Shown piece after piece: positions 1 through 8,886 of a stretch of 64,000 bases of DNA. The stretch is from Pseudomonadota bacterium. Lineage in GTDB: Bacteria; Desulfobacterota; Binatia; UBA1149. The notes under the pieces are model-generated. The model ran no database searches and was not told the origin of the DNA. It saw nothing but the letters and a program-made list of their open reading frames with translations. Location of the stretch: the NCBI GenBank assembly GCA_014382245.1, contig JACNKC010000074.1:1-64000 (forward strand), written 5' to 3'. Numbering within the stretch: position 1 is the stretch's first letter; the number at the start of each line of letters is the position of its first letter. The translations under genes were made by a program, and so were the position numbers.

Positions 1-1
1 G

Positions 2-432
2 CGCGGCGAACTCGTGGTGCAGGCCTGCGTTGACTGCGGGCGCCTGAGGTTTCCGCCCCGCCCGATGTGCCCCGACTGCAGTCGCTGGATACGGGTTGGC
101 AGGAACTCTCGGGTAGAGGTCAGCTGTGGTCGTACTGCGTGGCACACCCCCCGTTGCTGCCGGCCTTTGAAAAAGACGCGCCCTACAACGTAGCCGTCAT
201 CCAGCTCGACGAGGCGCCCACGCTCCGGATATTCGGCAGGGTTGTTCGTGGCGGCGCGGCCAGCGGTAGCGGCGAGGCGCGCGAGCCCGTTGATCCCAGC
301 CTGCTGGTCATAGGGGCCCGCCTGCAGGTTGTCTTTGAAAAAGTAGCCGACGACGTTGCCCTGCCGCTGCTTTTATTGGAAGACGACCTTGCCTGGCCCG
401 CTTTACTGGGCACCGCCGGCGGGAAACATTAA
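2..432 (+). CDS. DUF35-type zinc-ribbon/OB-fold protein, 5' partial, with an apparent frameshift
   Basis: The beginning lies outside the window. The reading frame starting at base 2 encodes a rubredoxin-like zinc ribbon with two CxxC pairs (Cys codons at 26, 35, 68 and 77). The rest of the family signature, an ELSGRGQLWSYCV strand followed by an OB-fold ending VVFEKVADDVALPLLL, is in the frame beginning at 67. The two halves join only if one base is missing near 77-85, so this is either a broken gene or a sequencing error. DUF35 proteins bind acyl-CoA and partner thiolases or thiolase-like aldolases. The thiolase gene 40 bp downstream fits that role. Family assignment is fairly sure; functionality is not. 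Confidence 0.7.
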
Positions 433-471
433 AGGCTTGAAACCCGAGAGGGGTAGAAGAGGAGAGACCAC

Positions 472-1623
472 ATGCCCGAAGCATACATAGTAGATGCGCT
501 GAGAACGCCGGTCGGACGGCGCCGTGGCGGCTTGAGCCAGGTGCACCCTGCCGACCTGGGCGCGCATAGCCTGCGCGCGTTGATGGATCGCAACGACGTT
601 GATCCCGCCGCCATCGAAGACGTGGTTTTCGGTTGCGTTGACACCATCGGTCCACAGGCCGGTGACATTGCGCGCACCTGTTGGCTGGCAGCCGGCCTGC
701 CCGACGAGGTGCCGGGAACGACCGTCGATCGCCAATGCGGCAGCGCCCAGCAGGCTGTGCACTTTGCGGCCCAGGCCGTGATGAGCGGCACGAGCGACCT
801 CGTGGTTGCCGGTGGCGTACAGAACATGAGCCAGGTCCCGATTTCCTCGTCGATGCTGGCGGGCCAGGAATACGGTCACGAGGATCCTTTTTCGCAGTCG
901 AAGGGCTGGGTGGAGCGCTACGGTACCCAGGAAGTGTCACAGTTTCGCTCGGCCGAGATGATCGCCGAAAAGTGGGAGTGCTCGCGCGAGGAAATGGAGG
1001 AGTTTGCCTACCAGAGCCACCAGCGCGCCATAAAGGCCCAGGACGAGGGGCATTTTGATCGCGAGATCGTTCCGCTCGAAGGCGTCACCGCCGACGAGGG
1101 ACCGCGCCGAGACACCTCGCTTGAAAAAATGGCGACGCTGAAGACGCTGAGCGAGGGCGGGCGCGTAACGGCAGCGGTGGCCAGCCAGATATCCGACGCG
1201 AGCTCGGCGCTGCTCATAGCCAGTGAAGGCGCAGTGAAGGAACACGGGCTCAAGCCGCGGGCGCGCATTCATCACTTGAGCGTGCGCGGGGCCGACCCGG
1301 TGTGGATGCTCACCGCGCCCATGCCCGCCACGCGCTGGGCACTGGAGAAAACCGGCATGACGCTGGACGATATTGACCTCGTAGAAATCAACGAGGCTTT
1401 CGCGCCGGTGGTGATGGCCTGGGCCAAGGAGCTCGAGGCCGACATGGACAAGGTCAACGTCAGCGGCGGTGCCATCTCGCTGGGTCACCCGCTGGGTGCC
1501 ACCGGGGCGCGGCTGATGACCACGCTGCTGCACGAGCTCGAGCGCACGGGCGGCCGCTACGGTCTGCAGACCATGTGCGAGGGCGGCGGCCAGGCCAACG
1601 TGACCATAATCGAGCGCGTGTAA
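472..1623 (+). CDS. Thiolase (acetyl-CoA acetyltransferase family)
   Basis: A 383-aa protein of normal thiolase length, cytoplasmic, that would cleave 3-oxoacyl-CoA with CoA or run the condensation in reverse. The nucleophile is Cys89 in DRQCGSAQQA. The NEAFAPV motif, His339 in GHPLGATGARL and Cys369 in MCEGGGQAN complete the classical catalytic set, so it should be a true thiolase rather than an SCP2-type aldolase partner. A purine-rich AGGAGAG ribosome site precedes the ATG. It follows the DUF35 gene and leads into SDR, acyl-CoA dehydrogenase and SDR genes on the same strand, a beta-oxidation-like operon. The chain-length or ring substrate cannot be read from sequence. Confidence 0.93.
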   Translation: MPEAYIVDALRTPVGRRRGGLSQVHPADLGAHSLRALMDRNDVDPAAIEDVVFGCVDTIGPQAGDIARTCWLAAGLPDEVPGTTVDRQCGSAQQAVHFAAQAVMSGTSDLVVAGGVQNMSQVPISSSMLAGQEYGHEDPFSQSKGWVERYGTQEVSQFRSAEMIAEKWECSREEMEEFAYQSHQRAIKAQDEGHFDREIVPLEGVTADEGPRRDTSLEKMATLKTLSEGGRVTAAVASQISDASSALLIASEGAVKEHGLKPRARIHHLSVRGADPVWMLTAPMPATRWALEKTGMTLDDIDLVEINEAFAPVVMAWAKELEADMDKVNVSGGAISLGHPLGATGARLMTTLLHELERTGGRYGLQTMCEGGGQANVTIIERV

Positions 1624-1654
1624 CGGGACAGCTGGACGGGGAGAAGACGACGAG

Positions 1655-2557
1655 ATGGGTATCTGCGAAGGAAGGGTGGCCGTTGTCACCGGCGCGGGCC
1701 GTGGCCTGGGCCGTGAGCACGCGCTTGAGCTCGGCCGCCAAGGCGCGGCCGTGGTCGTGAACGACATAGGCGCCGAACTCGACGGCAGTGGCGGGTCTAG
1801 CGGCCCGGCCGGCGAAGTCGTAGAGATCATTCGCGCTGCGGGCGGCCAGGCGGTGGCCAACGCCGGCGACGTGGCCGACTGGGACGGGGCTGGCTCGCTG
1901 CTTGCCACCGCCCTCGAGAGTTTCGGCCGTCTTGACGTGGTGGTCAACAACGCCGGCATCGTCCGCGACCGTATGTTTGCCAACGCCACCGTCGAAGAGT
2001 TCGACGCGGTGTTGCGCGTGCACTTGCGCGGCCACTTCTGCGTGGCGCGCCACGCGGCTGCCCACTGGCGCGACTGCGCCAAGGCCGGCGACGACGTCGA
2101 CGCGCGCATCATCAACACCAGCTCGGGTGCGGGCCTGCAGGGCAGCATCGCCCAGTCGGTGTACTCGGCGGCCAAGGGGGCCATAGCTTCGATGACACTG
2201 GTACAGGCCGCTGAACTGGGTCGTTATGGCATCACGGCCAACGCGATCGCGCCATCGGCGCGCACGCGCATGACCGAGGGAGCGTTTGCCGACATGATGA
2301 AAGCCCCCGAAGAAGGCTTTGATGCCATGAACCCGGCCAACGTGTCGCCCTTGGTGGCGTGGCTGGCGAGCCCGGCGGCGCGTGACGTCACGGGCCGGGT
2401 GTTCGAAGTGGACGGCGGTCGCGTGAGCCTGTGCGACGGCTGGCGCACGGGCGTTGAGGTCGACTGCGGGCAGCGCTGGGAGCCCTCGGACCTGGGAGGG
2501 GCAGTGGCGGGCCTGGTAGAAAAGAGCGAGCCTCCGCAGAAGGTCTACGGTACCTGA
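1655..2557 (+). CDS. SDR-family 3-hydroxyacyl-CoA dehydrogenase-like protein
   Basis: A 300-aa short-chain dehydrogenase. The NAD(P)-binding TGAGRGLG motif is at residues 12-19, NNAG at 98-101, the catalytic Ser in NTSSG near 156, and Tyr170/Lys174 in YSAAK. The start (GRGLGREHAL, then VVVNDIG) resembles the dehydrogenase domain of MFE-2-type multifunctional beta-oxidation enzymes, which act on (3R)-hydroxyacyl-CoA and steroid side chains. That substrate is inferred from the family resemblance and from the thiolase and acyl-CoA dehydrogenase on either side. The C-terminus extends about 40 residues beyond the core, typical for this subgroup. The gene starts 31 bp after the thiolase stop. Confidence 0.88.
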   Translation: MGICEGRVAVVTGAGRGLGREHALELGRQGAAVVVNDIGAELDGSGGSSGPAGEVVEIIRAAGGQAVANAGDVADWDGAGSLLATALESFGRLDVVVNNAGIVRDRMFANATVEEFDAVLRVHLRGHFCVARHAAAHWRDCAKAGDDVDARIINTSSGAGLQGSIAQSVYSAAKGAIASMTLVQAAELGRYGITANAIAPSARTRMTEGAFADMMKAPEEGFDAMNPANVSPLVAWLASPAARDVTGRVFEVDGGRVSLCDGWRTGVEVDCGQRWEPSDLGGAVAGLVEKSEPPQKVYGT

Positions 2558-2582
2558 CTCAAGGTCAGGCGGGGAAAGGCAA

Positions 2583-3743
2583 CTGGATTTTTCACTGACA
2601 GCCGAGCAGCAGGAACTGCGCCGCAGCGCGCGCGAGTTTCTTGCCGACCAGTCCTCATCCGGGCAGGTTCGTGAGGCCATGCAGGGCGAGCTCGGTAGGG
2701 ACCAGGGCGTGTGGCAGCGCGTGTCGGGCGAGATGGGCTGGACGGCCGTGGCATTGCCCGAACAGTACGGAGGTTACGGCCTGGGTGCGGTCGAGTTGTC
2801 GGTGCTCATGGAGGAGATGGGCGCGGCGTTGTTGTGCGCACCGTTTTTCTCGACGGTTTGCCTGGCCGCCAACGCCTTGTTGCTGGCCGGCAGCGAAGAG
2901 CAGAAGCAACAGTGGCTGCCTCGCATAGCCGCGGGCAAAATAAGCGCGGCGTTGGCCTTTGCCGAGAACGACGGTTCACGCGACGCTGGCGGAATAAAAG
3001 CGACTGCTACTGCCGACGGTGACGGCTGGCGCCTTGACGGCGTTAAATCTTTCGTCGTTGACGGGGCCACGGCCGACCTCCTGGTGGTCGCCGCGTGCGA
3101 GGCCGGCGGTGGCTCCCGGGATAACATAGCGCTTTTCCTTGTCGAGGCCGGCGCCGACGGCCTGGCCTGCGTCGCGACACCGGGCATGGATCATACCCGT
3201 CGCCTGGCCCGCGTTGAGCTCAATGGCGTGCTGCTCGAGGCCGACGCGCGCATGGTCGGTGGCTGGGCCGAGCTTGAAGACACGCTTGATCTCGCCGCGG
3301 TGGCACTGGCTGCTGAGCAGCTTGGTGGCGCGTCGCGGGTGCTCGACAGCACGGTGGCCTACGCAAAAGAGCGCCGCCAGTTCGGCCGGCCCATAGGTGG
3401 CTTCCAGGCCATCAAGCACAAGCTGGCCGACGTCATGGTCAAGGTCGAGAGCGCACGCTCGGCGGCCTACTACGCTGCCTGGGCCGCCTCGGTCGGCGAC
3501 CCCGCGCTGCCGCGCCTGGCTTCGCTGGCGCTGTCTTACTGCAGCGAGTCCTTTTTCACGGCTGCGGCCGAATCGATACAGGTGCACGGCGGGGTGGGTT
3601 TTTCCTGGGAATACGATTGCCACCTGTACTTCAAGCGCGCGCGCGCCGGGGCTACGCTGCTGGGCGACCCCGACTGGCACCGCGAGCGCATAGCCCGACT
3701 GTTGGGTATAGGATGTGCGGACAGGGCAGGCTTGGAGGCTTGA
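2583..3743 (+). CDS. Acyl-CoA dehydrogenase with an apparent CTG start
   Basis: A FAD-dependent acyl-CoA dehydrogenase of 386 aa when read from the CTG at 2583, beginning (M)DFSLTAEQQELRRSAREF, the standard family N-terminus. No ATG, GTG or TTG lies in this frame between the upstream gene's stop at 2557 and 2583. The first ATG (2679) would remove the first 32 residues, including that conserved helix. A GGGGAAAGG ribosome site ends just before the CTG. The C-terminal half carries YAKERRQFGRPIGGFQAIKH and IQVHGGVGFSWEYD, both typical. It would introduce the alpha-beta double bond before the hydratase, SDR and thiolase steps. Confidence 0.88.
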   Translation: MDFSLTAEQQELRRSAREFLADQSSSGQVREAMQGELGRDQGVWQRVSGEMGWTAVALPEQYGGYGLGAVELSVLMEEMGAALLCAPFFSTVCLAANALLLAGSEEQKQQWLPRIAAGKISAALAFAENDGSRDAGGIKATATADGDGWRLDGVKSFVVDGATADLLVVAACEAGGGSRDNIALFLVEAGADGLACVATPGMDHTRRLARVELNGVLLEADARMVGGWAELEDTLDLAAVALAAEQLGGASRVLDSTVAYAKERRQFGRPIGGFQAIKHKLADVMVKVESARSAAYYAAWAASVGDPALPRLASLALSYCSESFFTAAAESIQVHGGVGFSWEYDCHLYFKRARAGATLLGDPDWHRERIARLLGIGCADRAGLEA

Positions 3744-3745
3744 CG

Positions 3746-4531
3746 ATGGCAGATAAACTCGACTTCAGTGGCAAGGTCGTCGTCGTAACCGGCGGCGGCA
3801 AGGGTGTGGGCCGGGGCATCAGCCAGTGTTTTCTCGAGGCAGGGGCCGAGCTGCTCATCTGCGGTCGCACGCGCCCCGATGTCTTGCCGTCGGTCGACGG
3901 TCGCGAGGCCGTGTTCGTTGAGGCTGACGTCCGTGACCCCGATGCCAGCGCGGCCGTCATCGAGGCCGCGGTAGACAGCCACGGCCGACTCGACGTGCTC
4001 GTCAACAACGCCGGTGGCGCGCCGGCCACCGAGGCTGCAACGGCCTCGCCCAGGTTCTCCGAGTCGATAGTGCGCCTCAACCTGTTGGCGGCGCTCAACT
4101 GCGCGCAGCAGGCCAACGTTGTCATGCAGCGACAGGAAGAAGGCGGCGTTATCGTAAACATTTCGAGCGTGAGCGCGCTCAGGCCTTCGCCGGGCACGGC
4201 GGCTTACGGGGCAGCCAAGGCTGGGCTGTTGAGCCTGACCGAATCGCTGGCCGTTGAGTGGGCCCCCCGTGTGCGGGTCAACGCCGTAATCGGCGGCATG
4301 GTGCGCACCGAGCAGGCGCACCTGCACTACGGCGATGAAGAGGGCATAGCCTCGGTCGCAGCCACGGTGCCGCTTGGGCGGCTGGCCGACCCTTCGGACC
4401 TGGGCGATGCCTGTGTGTTCCTGGCCTCGCCGATGGCGGCCTACATAAGCGGCGCCGGTCTGCTCGTGCACGGTGGGGGCGAAAAACCCGCCTTCCTGGG
4501 CGCTGCTGCCAACACCTCGGGCTCAAAATAG
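3746..4531 (+). CDS. SDR-family oxidoreductase
   Basis: A 261-aa short-chain dehydrogenase with TGGGKGVG at residues 15-22, NNAG at 87-90, Tyr154/Lys158 in YGAAK and a C-terminal ISGAGLLVHGGGE segment. The ATG at 3746 is chosen because the protein then begins MADKLDFSGKVVVVTGG; upstream in-frame sequence is only the tail of the dehydrogenase gene. A TTGGAGG ribosome site overlaps that gene's stop, so translation is probably coupled. It is the last gene of the acyl-CoA cluster and probably acts on a hydroxy- or oxo-acyl-CoA intermediate. The exact substrate is unknown. Confidence 0.88.
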   Translation: MADKLDFSGKVVVVTGGGKGVGRGISQCFLEAGAELLICGRTRPDVLPSVDGREAVFVEADVRDPDASAAVIEAAVDSHGRLDVLVNNAGGAPATEAATASPRFSESIVRLNLLAALNCAQQANVVMQRQEEGGVIVNISSVSALRPSPGTAAYGAAKAGLLSLTESLAVEWAPRVRVNAVIGGMVRTEQAHLHYGDEEGIASVAATVPLGRLADPSDLGDACVFLASPMAAYISGAGLLVHGGGEKPAFLGAAANTSGSK

Positions 4532-4562
4532 CTCTTTTCGCGGCGAAAAAGGGTGATTCACC

Positions 4563-4592
4563 TTGACGAACCCGCTGCCGGTTTCCTATTGT
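4563..4592 (+). promoter_or_regulatory. Candidate sigma-70 promoter for the M14 peptidase gene
   Basis: TTGACG (4563-4568) and TATTGT (4587-4592) are separated by 18 bp, 35 bp upstream of the ATG at 4627. They match five and four bases of the consensus hexamers. The site lies in the short gap after the acyl-CoA cluster, so the peptidase probably has its own transcript. Confidence 0.45.
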
Positions 4593-4626
4593 TGAAGTTG
4601 CGCTGACCGGGGCGCCCCCCCCCCTC

Positions 4627-6930
4627 ATGAGACGGCTTAAAATTCTGGCCCTGCTGTTGGTACCGTTCCTGGGCGGGGTCGCAGTCTTTCCAACTCCCGC
4701 CCCGGCCCAACCGTGGACCCTGGAGCTCGCGCTACCCGCCGCAGGACAACAGCACTCGGCTGCCGAACGACGCGCGTGGTTCGGCTGGCTTAGCGATCAC
4801 GGCATGCACGCGGGTCGCTGTGGCTACGACGCCGACACCGGCAGCGCCGTGGTCGATGTGCCCGACGCGCGCGCGTTGGCAGAGCTGGTTGAGGCCGGCT
4901 TCGTGGTGCTGCGTTCGTTTGACGACGCGCCGCTTGAGCCGGGTCGTACGCAGTCCGAGTACTACGATCCCTCGGAGATAGAGGCGCTGCTCACGCAGGC
5001 GGCCGCCAACTACCCGTCCATCACCCGGCTGTTCGTGGTGGGTACGAGCTGGGAGGGACGCGACATCTACGGCCTTGAGATTTCCGACAACCCGGGCGTA
5101 GACGAGGACGAGCCGTCGCTGTTGTTCAGCAGCCAGCACCACTCGCGCGAGGTAGCCACTCCGCACGTGGCCATGGACGTTGTAGACACCCTGACAGCCG
5201 GCTACGGAGTGGACGCTACGATTACCGCCTGGGTCAACGACTACAAGACCGTGGTCGTGCCGGTGGTAAACCCCGACGGCACCCAGCACGTCTTTGACGT
5301 GGATTCGCTGTGGCGCAAGAACCGCCAGACCTACGGGGGCTCGTGTACGGGCGTTGACCTCAACCGCAACTACCCCTACCTGTGGGGCCCCTCGGGTTGC
5401 GGCAGCGGCTCGTCGTGCTCGATGGAGACCTACCGAGGACCGTCGGCTTCGTCCGAACTCGAGAGCTCGGCCATGGCTGCTCTCAGCGACCAGTGGCACT
5501 TTACGACCGCCATAAGCTGGCACGCCTACGGCCAGTTCATCGACTACCCTTATGCCTGCAGCAACGGTGCGGCCAACGAGATCATGCCCGAGCACGACGT
5601 CATCCACGAAATGATGCACGGCATGGCCGACGCCATCGACGCAGTCGATTCCACGCCCCGCTTTGACGTTTACTCGCCGGCTTCGGGCGGACCCATAAGT
5701 GGCGACGACACGAGCTGGTACTACGCCTACCATGGTACCTACGCCATGCTGGTGGAGGTGGGACAGGCCTTTGAGCCGGCGTTTGCCGACGTGCCGGCCA
5801 TCGTGACGCGTAACCGCGCCGGCTGGCAGTACCTCTACGACAGGCTGGACGGTGCGCGCCTGGACGTACACACCACCGACTCGGCAACCGGCCTGCCCAT
5901 GGAGGCCACGGTGACGCTCGTGGATTACGTCTTCGATACGGGTGAGCTTGCACGCAACACCTTTCTGCCCTTTGGCCGCTGGACTTACATGCTGCCCGCC
6001 AACGCGACTTACACCGTGCAGGCCTCGGCGGCCGGCTACGTCACCCAGCAGAAGGCCGTGGTGGTAGGCACGGCGCCGGCGTCGGTCAGTATCGCCCTGG
6101 TGGCCGACAACTGTGGCAACGGCGTGATCGACGCGGGCGAGCAGTGCGACGGCGCGAACCTGGCAGGGCAGGACTGCGTGGGCCTGGGGTACCTGGCCGG
6201 GACCTTGGCCTGCGGCGGTGACTGCCTGTTCGATACCTCGGCTTGCTCGAACTCGATCTGTGGCAACGACACCGTCGAGGGCAGCGAGCAGTGTGATGGT
6301 AGCGATGACGCGGCTTGCCCGGGTTTGTGCATAGCCGCCGGGCTGGCCGGCGAGTGCAGTTGCCCGGTGGACTCGACCTGCGACAACAGCGACGGTTCGC
6401 GTGACCTCGCCGGGCGGCCCAGGTTTAAGCTTTCGGGCCTGGGCGACGGCGTACCGGGCAACGAGCGGATGTTGCTCAAGGGAGAGTTGACGCTACCGGT
6501 AGGCGCATCGTTCGCCGACATTAATCTTGGCAGCAACGGCCTGCTGCTGTCGCTTGAGGCCGCCGTTGGTTCATCGCTGGCCGAGGTCGCGCTGCCTTCG
6601 GGGGCTTATACTGGCAAGGGCACGCGCGGCTGGCGCGTGAACGGCTCGGGCACGAAGTGGAAGTACAGTGACAAAACCGGCAGCCCCGTGGGCGGCGTAG
6701 ACAAGGTGATGCTTGTTGATCGTTCCAGGAAGACTCCGGGCACCGCCAGGCTGATCATAAAGGCCCGCGACGGTAGCTATCCGCTCGTGCAGGGTGACGA
6801 GCCGCCGCTGCTGACCGTGGTGCTCGGCGGCGCCGCCGCAGCGGCCGCCGACCTGTGCACCGAGAGCGCTTTCGTGCTCGCCGACTGCCGCTTCAATGGC
6901 CCGGGCACGAAGCTCAGCTGCAAGCAGTAG
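4627..6930 (+). CDS. Secreted M14-family zinc carboxypeptidase with Cys-rich C-terminal region
   Basis: A 767-aa exported metallocarboxypeptidase. A signal peptide (residues 1-28, ending TPAPAQ) precedes the catalytic domain at about 110-410. Zinc and catalytic residues are visible: His172/Glu175 in HHSRE, the LNRNYP substrate-binding segment near 245-250, His299 in SWHAYG, and the catalytic Glu in AMLVEVGQAFEP. A carboxypeptidase-regulatory-like beta domain follows. Then come two CGN-type Cys-rich modules (CGNGVIDAGEQCDG and CGNDTVEGSEQCDG) and a C-terminal beta-rich region. It would trim C-terminal residues from external peptides. A 10-C run (4615-4624) occupies the ribosome-site position and no Shine-Dalgarno is visible. 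Confidence 0.9.
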   Translation: MRRLKILALLLVPFLGGVAVFPTPAPAQPWTLELALPAAGQQHSAAERRAWFGWLSDHGMHAGRCGYDADTGSAVVDVPDARALAELVEAGFVVLRSFDDAPLEPGRTQSEYYDPSEIEALLTQAAANYPSITRLFVVGTSWEGRDIYGLEISDNPGVDEDEPSLLFSSQHHSREVATPHVAMDVVDTLTAGYGVDATITAWVNDYKTVVVPVVNPDGTQHVFDVDSLWRKNRQTYGGSCTGVDLNRNYPYLWGPSGCGSGSSCSMETYRGPSASSELESSAMAALSDQWHFTTAISWHAYGQFIDYPYACSNGAANEIMPEHDVIHEMMHGMADAIDAVDSTPRFDVYSPASGGPISGDDTSWYYAYHGTYAMLVEVGQAFEPAFADVPAIVTRNRAGWQYLYDRLDGARLDVHTTDSATGLPMEATVTLVDYVFDTGELARNTFLPFGRWTYMLPANATYTVQASAAGYVTQQKAVVVGTAPASVSIALVADNCGNGVIDAGEQCDGANLAGQDCVGLGYLAGTLACGGDCLFDTSACSNSICGNDTVEGSEQCDGSDDAACPGLCIAAGLAGECSCPVDSTCDNSDGSRDLAGRPRFKLSGLGDGVPGNERMLLKGELTLPVGASFADINLGSNGLLLSLEAAVGSSLAEVALPSGAYTGKGTRGWRVNGSGTKWKYSDKTGSPVGGVDKVMLVDRSRKTPGTARLIIKARDGSYPLVQGDEPPLLTVVLGGAAAAAADLCTESAFVLADCRFNGPGTKLSCKQ

Positions 6931-6943
6931 CCGCGGGGCTCGA

Positions 6944-7489
6944 CTATACAGGCCCCAACGGTATCGGAATACCAGGCGGCGTGGCGATCGCGATTCGGTC
7001 TCCCGTCCGGACGACACCGCCCGATACGACTACGGCCATGACGCCCGCCTGGCGAATCAACGCGCCCGAGGTGTCGCGCGAAACTACGCGGTTCAGCAAG
7101 CCCTTCTGAAACGCCTCGATCTGGTTGCAGGGATTCCTAAGGCCTGTCACTGCGACCAGGGCGTCGGCGCCGAACTTAAGCAAGGTGCCAGTGGGCAGGC
7201 CAAGAAGATCGATGCCGCGGGTGGTGACATTCTCGCCGAGGTTGCCCGCCTCTACGACATGTCCCAAGCTTCGGAGTTCGTCGTGGAGCTCGGCTTGCAG
7301 CAGGTGGACCTGGCGGAGGTTCGGTTGCTCGGGGTCGGACCGAACTCGTGAGCGATGCTTAACGCGGGCTCCGTTGTGAGCGTCGCCGGCAACACCCAGC
7401 CCCGCGACAAGGATGATTTCCTGGACGGTGGCCTTGCTGAAGGAGTGTTCCGTGGATCGATGTACGGCGATCACGTTCGGCCCGGTCAT
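6944..7489 (-). CDS. MOSC-domain protein
   Basis: A 181-aa protein read from ATG at 7487-7489 (MTGPNVIAVH). MOSC domains are beta-strand-rich and bind sulfur or a molybdenum cofactor through a conserved Cys, here in LRNPCNQIE near residue 121. GVAGDAHNG and AGNLGENVTT are typical family motifs. The start overlaps the stop of the upstream carbonic-anhydrase-like gene by 4 nt, so the two are translationally coupled. In-frame sequence upstream of this ATG runs antisense through that neighbour and was not included. It converges with the M14 peptidase gene with a 13-bp gap. The substrate is unknown. Confidence 0.88.
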   Translation of the reverse strand: MTGPNVIAVHRSTEHSFSKATVQEIILVAGLGVAGDAHNGARVKHRSRVRSDPEQPNLRQVHLLQAELHDELRSLGHVVEAGNLGENVTTRGIDLLGLPTGTLLKFGADALVAVTGLRNPCNQIEAFQKGLLNRVVSRDTSGALIRQAGVMAVVVSGGVVRTGDRIAIATPPGIPIPLGPV

Positions 7490-7890
7490 GATTTTACTTG
7501 CGAATGGCCACCCTGGATCTCGGAGGTATCCCGGTTCTCGTCGACCCACAAGCCTATTACCTCCAGTTCCTGGCAGTGTTGTTGCAGGAAGGCGATCGAA
7601 TCCCTGATATGGGCCAGCTGCTCGGCTTTTGGAGCCGGGTTGCCGGCACAATCGTGATGCCCCACAACAGCGATGCCCACAGAATCATGATTGGAAACAG
7701 AGATGCGGAGTTTCGCGAGAATCGATTCAACCGAGCGGCTATCGCGCTGGGCTGAAAGAAGCAGGTTCGGCCCTGTTTCCGTGATCAAGTCAACGTAGTC
7801 CGCGTCGAAGCGAGTCTGCAGGTACTTGATAACGGGTAACTGGATCCGCCCATCGATGCAGCTGATTGCTGTACAGAATTTTTTTGGCAT
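7486..7890 (-). CDS. Small beta-carbonic-anhydrase-like protein
   Basis: A 134-aa protein with the zinc-ligand layout of beta-class carbonic anhydrases: Cys11-x-Asp13-x-Arg15 in SCIDGR, and His78-x-x-Cys81 in GHHDCAG. At 134 aa it is much shorter than the usual 180-220 aa and lacks the N-terminal helices. It could be a minimal CO2 hydratase or a related zinc protein of other function. It overlaps the downstream MOSC gene by 4 nt and follows the EthD-like gene by 29 bp. The ligand set is seen directly; the activity is inferred. Confidence 0.75.
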   Translation of the reverse strand: MPKKFCTAISCIDGRIQLPVIKYLQTRFDADYVDLITETGPNLLLSAQRDSRSVESILAKLRISVSNHDSVGIAVVGHHDCAGNPAPKAEQLAHIRDSIAFLQQHCQELEVIGLWVDENRDTSEIQGGHSQVKS

Positions 7891-7919
7891 TTTCTTTTGT
7901 GGCTAACGTGGCTCCAGGA

Positions 7920-8621
7920 TTATTTGTCGGGTACGTCGGTCATGATTACCGTCGTGCTGCGTTCCAGGTCTACGAAGCGCGCGACGTCGTCCAGGATTAT
8001 CTGCTGGCTTTCTTCATCGTTGTACAATCTGTTGGCGAGATCATCAGGGCTGTCGAAGTACAGCACGGCTACGCCATCCCAGGATGGCGTCTTTGCCGTG
8101 AGCACTTCCTCGACGACGTTCTGTTGGTAGGCGGCCATACCGGGGTGGTGTTTGAGAGCCAGCGGTGCGTGTCGGTCGCGCCAGTGATGGTCAAACTGTT
8201 CGTGGTCAGGTTCGGCGATACGGTGCATGGCCGACACCATCACTACGCCCGCGTCTGCCCGGCTGTCGCTTCCAGGACGCGGAACGCGTGGTTTCGGCCA
8301 TCGGCTTCGGACGAGCAGGGCGTGCAGGTCAGTGGCGCCGTCCGGGCCGTCGCCCAGCTCTGCCCTGATGGCCTGCGCGAGGTTGCGCGCCTGGTGCTCG
8401 TCTCTCACGGCCACCGACACCAGCGTGTCGAAGGGATCGCGGGCCGTCACCTGCTGGTCGATCGCCACGAGCACTCTCCTGTCGCTGCTGCCCGGCGATC
8501 CCTGCAGCAGTGGCACGAGCCGACGGCCGATAGCCTCGCTGTCACCGTTATCTGCCCGCCCGGGAGCCTTAAGCAGCAGCATGAGTTCCAGCTCTTCGGT
8601 CACTTGTTCGTCCACCCCCAT
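7920..8621 (-). CDS. EthD-domain protein
   Basis: A 233-aa soluble protein. The C-terminal half has the EthD/dimeric alpha-beta-barrel pattern, with HHWRDRHAPLALKHHPGMAAYQQN near residues 140-170 and a WDGVAVLYFDSPDDL strand. EthD proteins accompany monooxygenase or aromatic-degradation systems but rarely have a proven reaction. The N-terminal half looks like a second, diverged copy of the same fold. It leads the minus-strand set with the carbonic-anhydrase-like and MOSC genes and diverges from the outer-membrane protein gene across about 265 bp. Confidence 0.78.
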   Translation of the reverse strand: MGVDEQVTEELELMLLLKAPGRADNGDSEAIGRRLVPLLQGSPGSSDRRVLVAIDQQVTARDPFDTLVSVAVRDEHQARNLAQAIRAELGDGPDGATDLHALLVRSRWPKPRVPRPGSDSRADAGVVMVSAMHRIAEPDHEQFDHHWRDRHAPLALKHHPGMAAYQQNVVEEVLTAKTPSWDGVAVLYFDSPDDLANRLYNDEESQQIILDDVARFVDLERSTTVIMTDVPDK

Positions 8622-8886
8622 GTGAGCGCCCGCTTCTTCTGTGCTTTACACGGGGTCGCATACCGGGAGCATCTGACAGATAGAGCAAAACGTGGTTCTT
8701 GGCCAACGGCTGGATAGTCTGGATCCGCCCTGCTTGCCTCGCGGCGAGTCCAGTGGGCACTTCCGGTACCTTGTTGGCCCTCCAGTTTTTGACTAAACTA
8801 CGTGAGCAGGCTGGACGCCCTTCGACAACCTGGCTTCCGGGCTACTGCCACCGCGCGTGCAGTGAATGGACAAGGAAAAACGAAGG

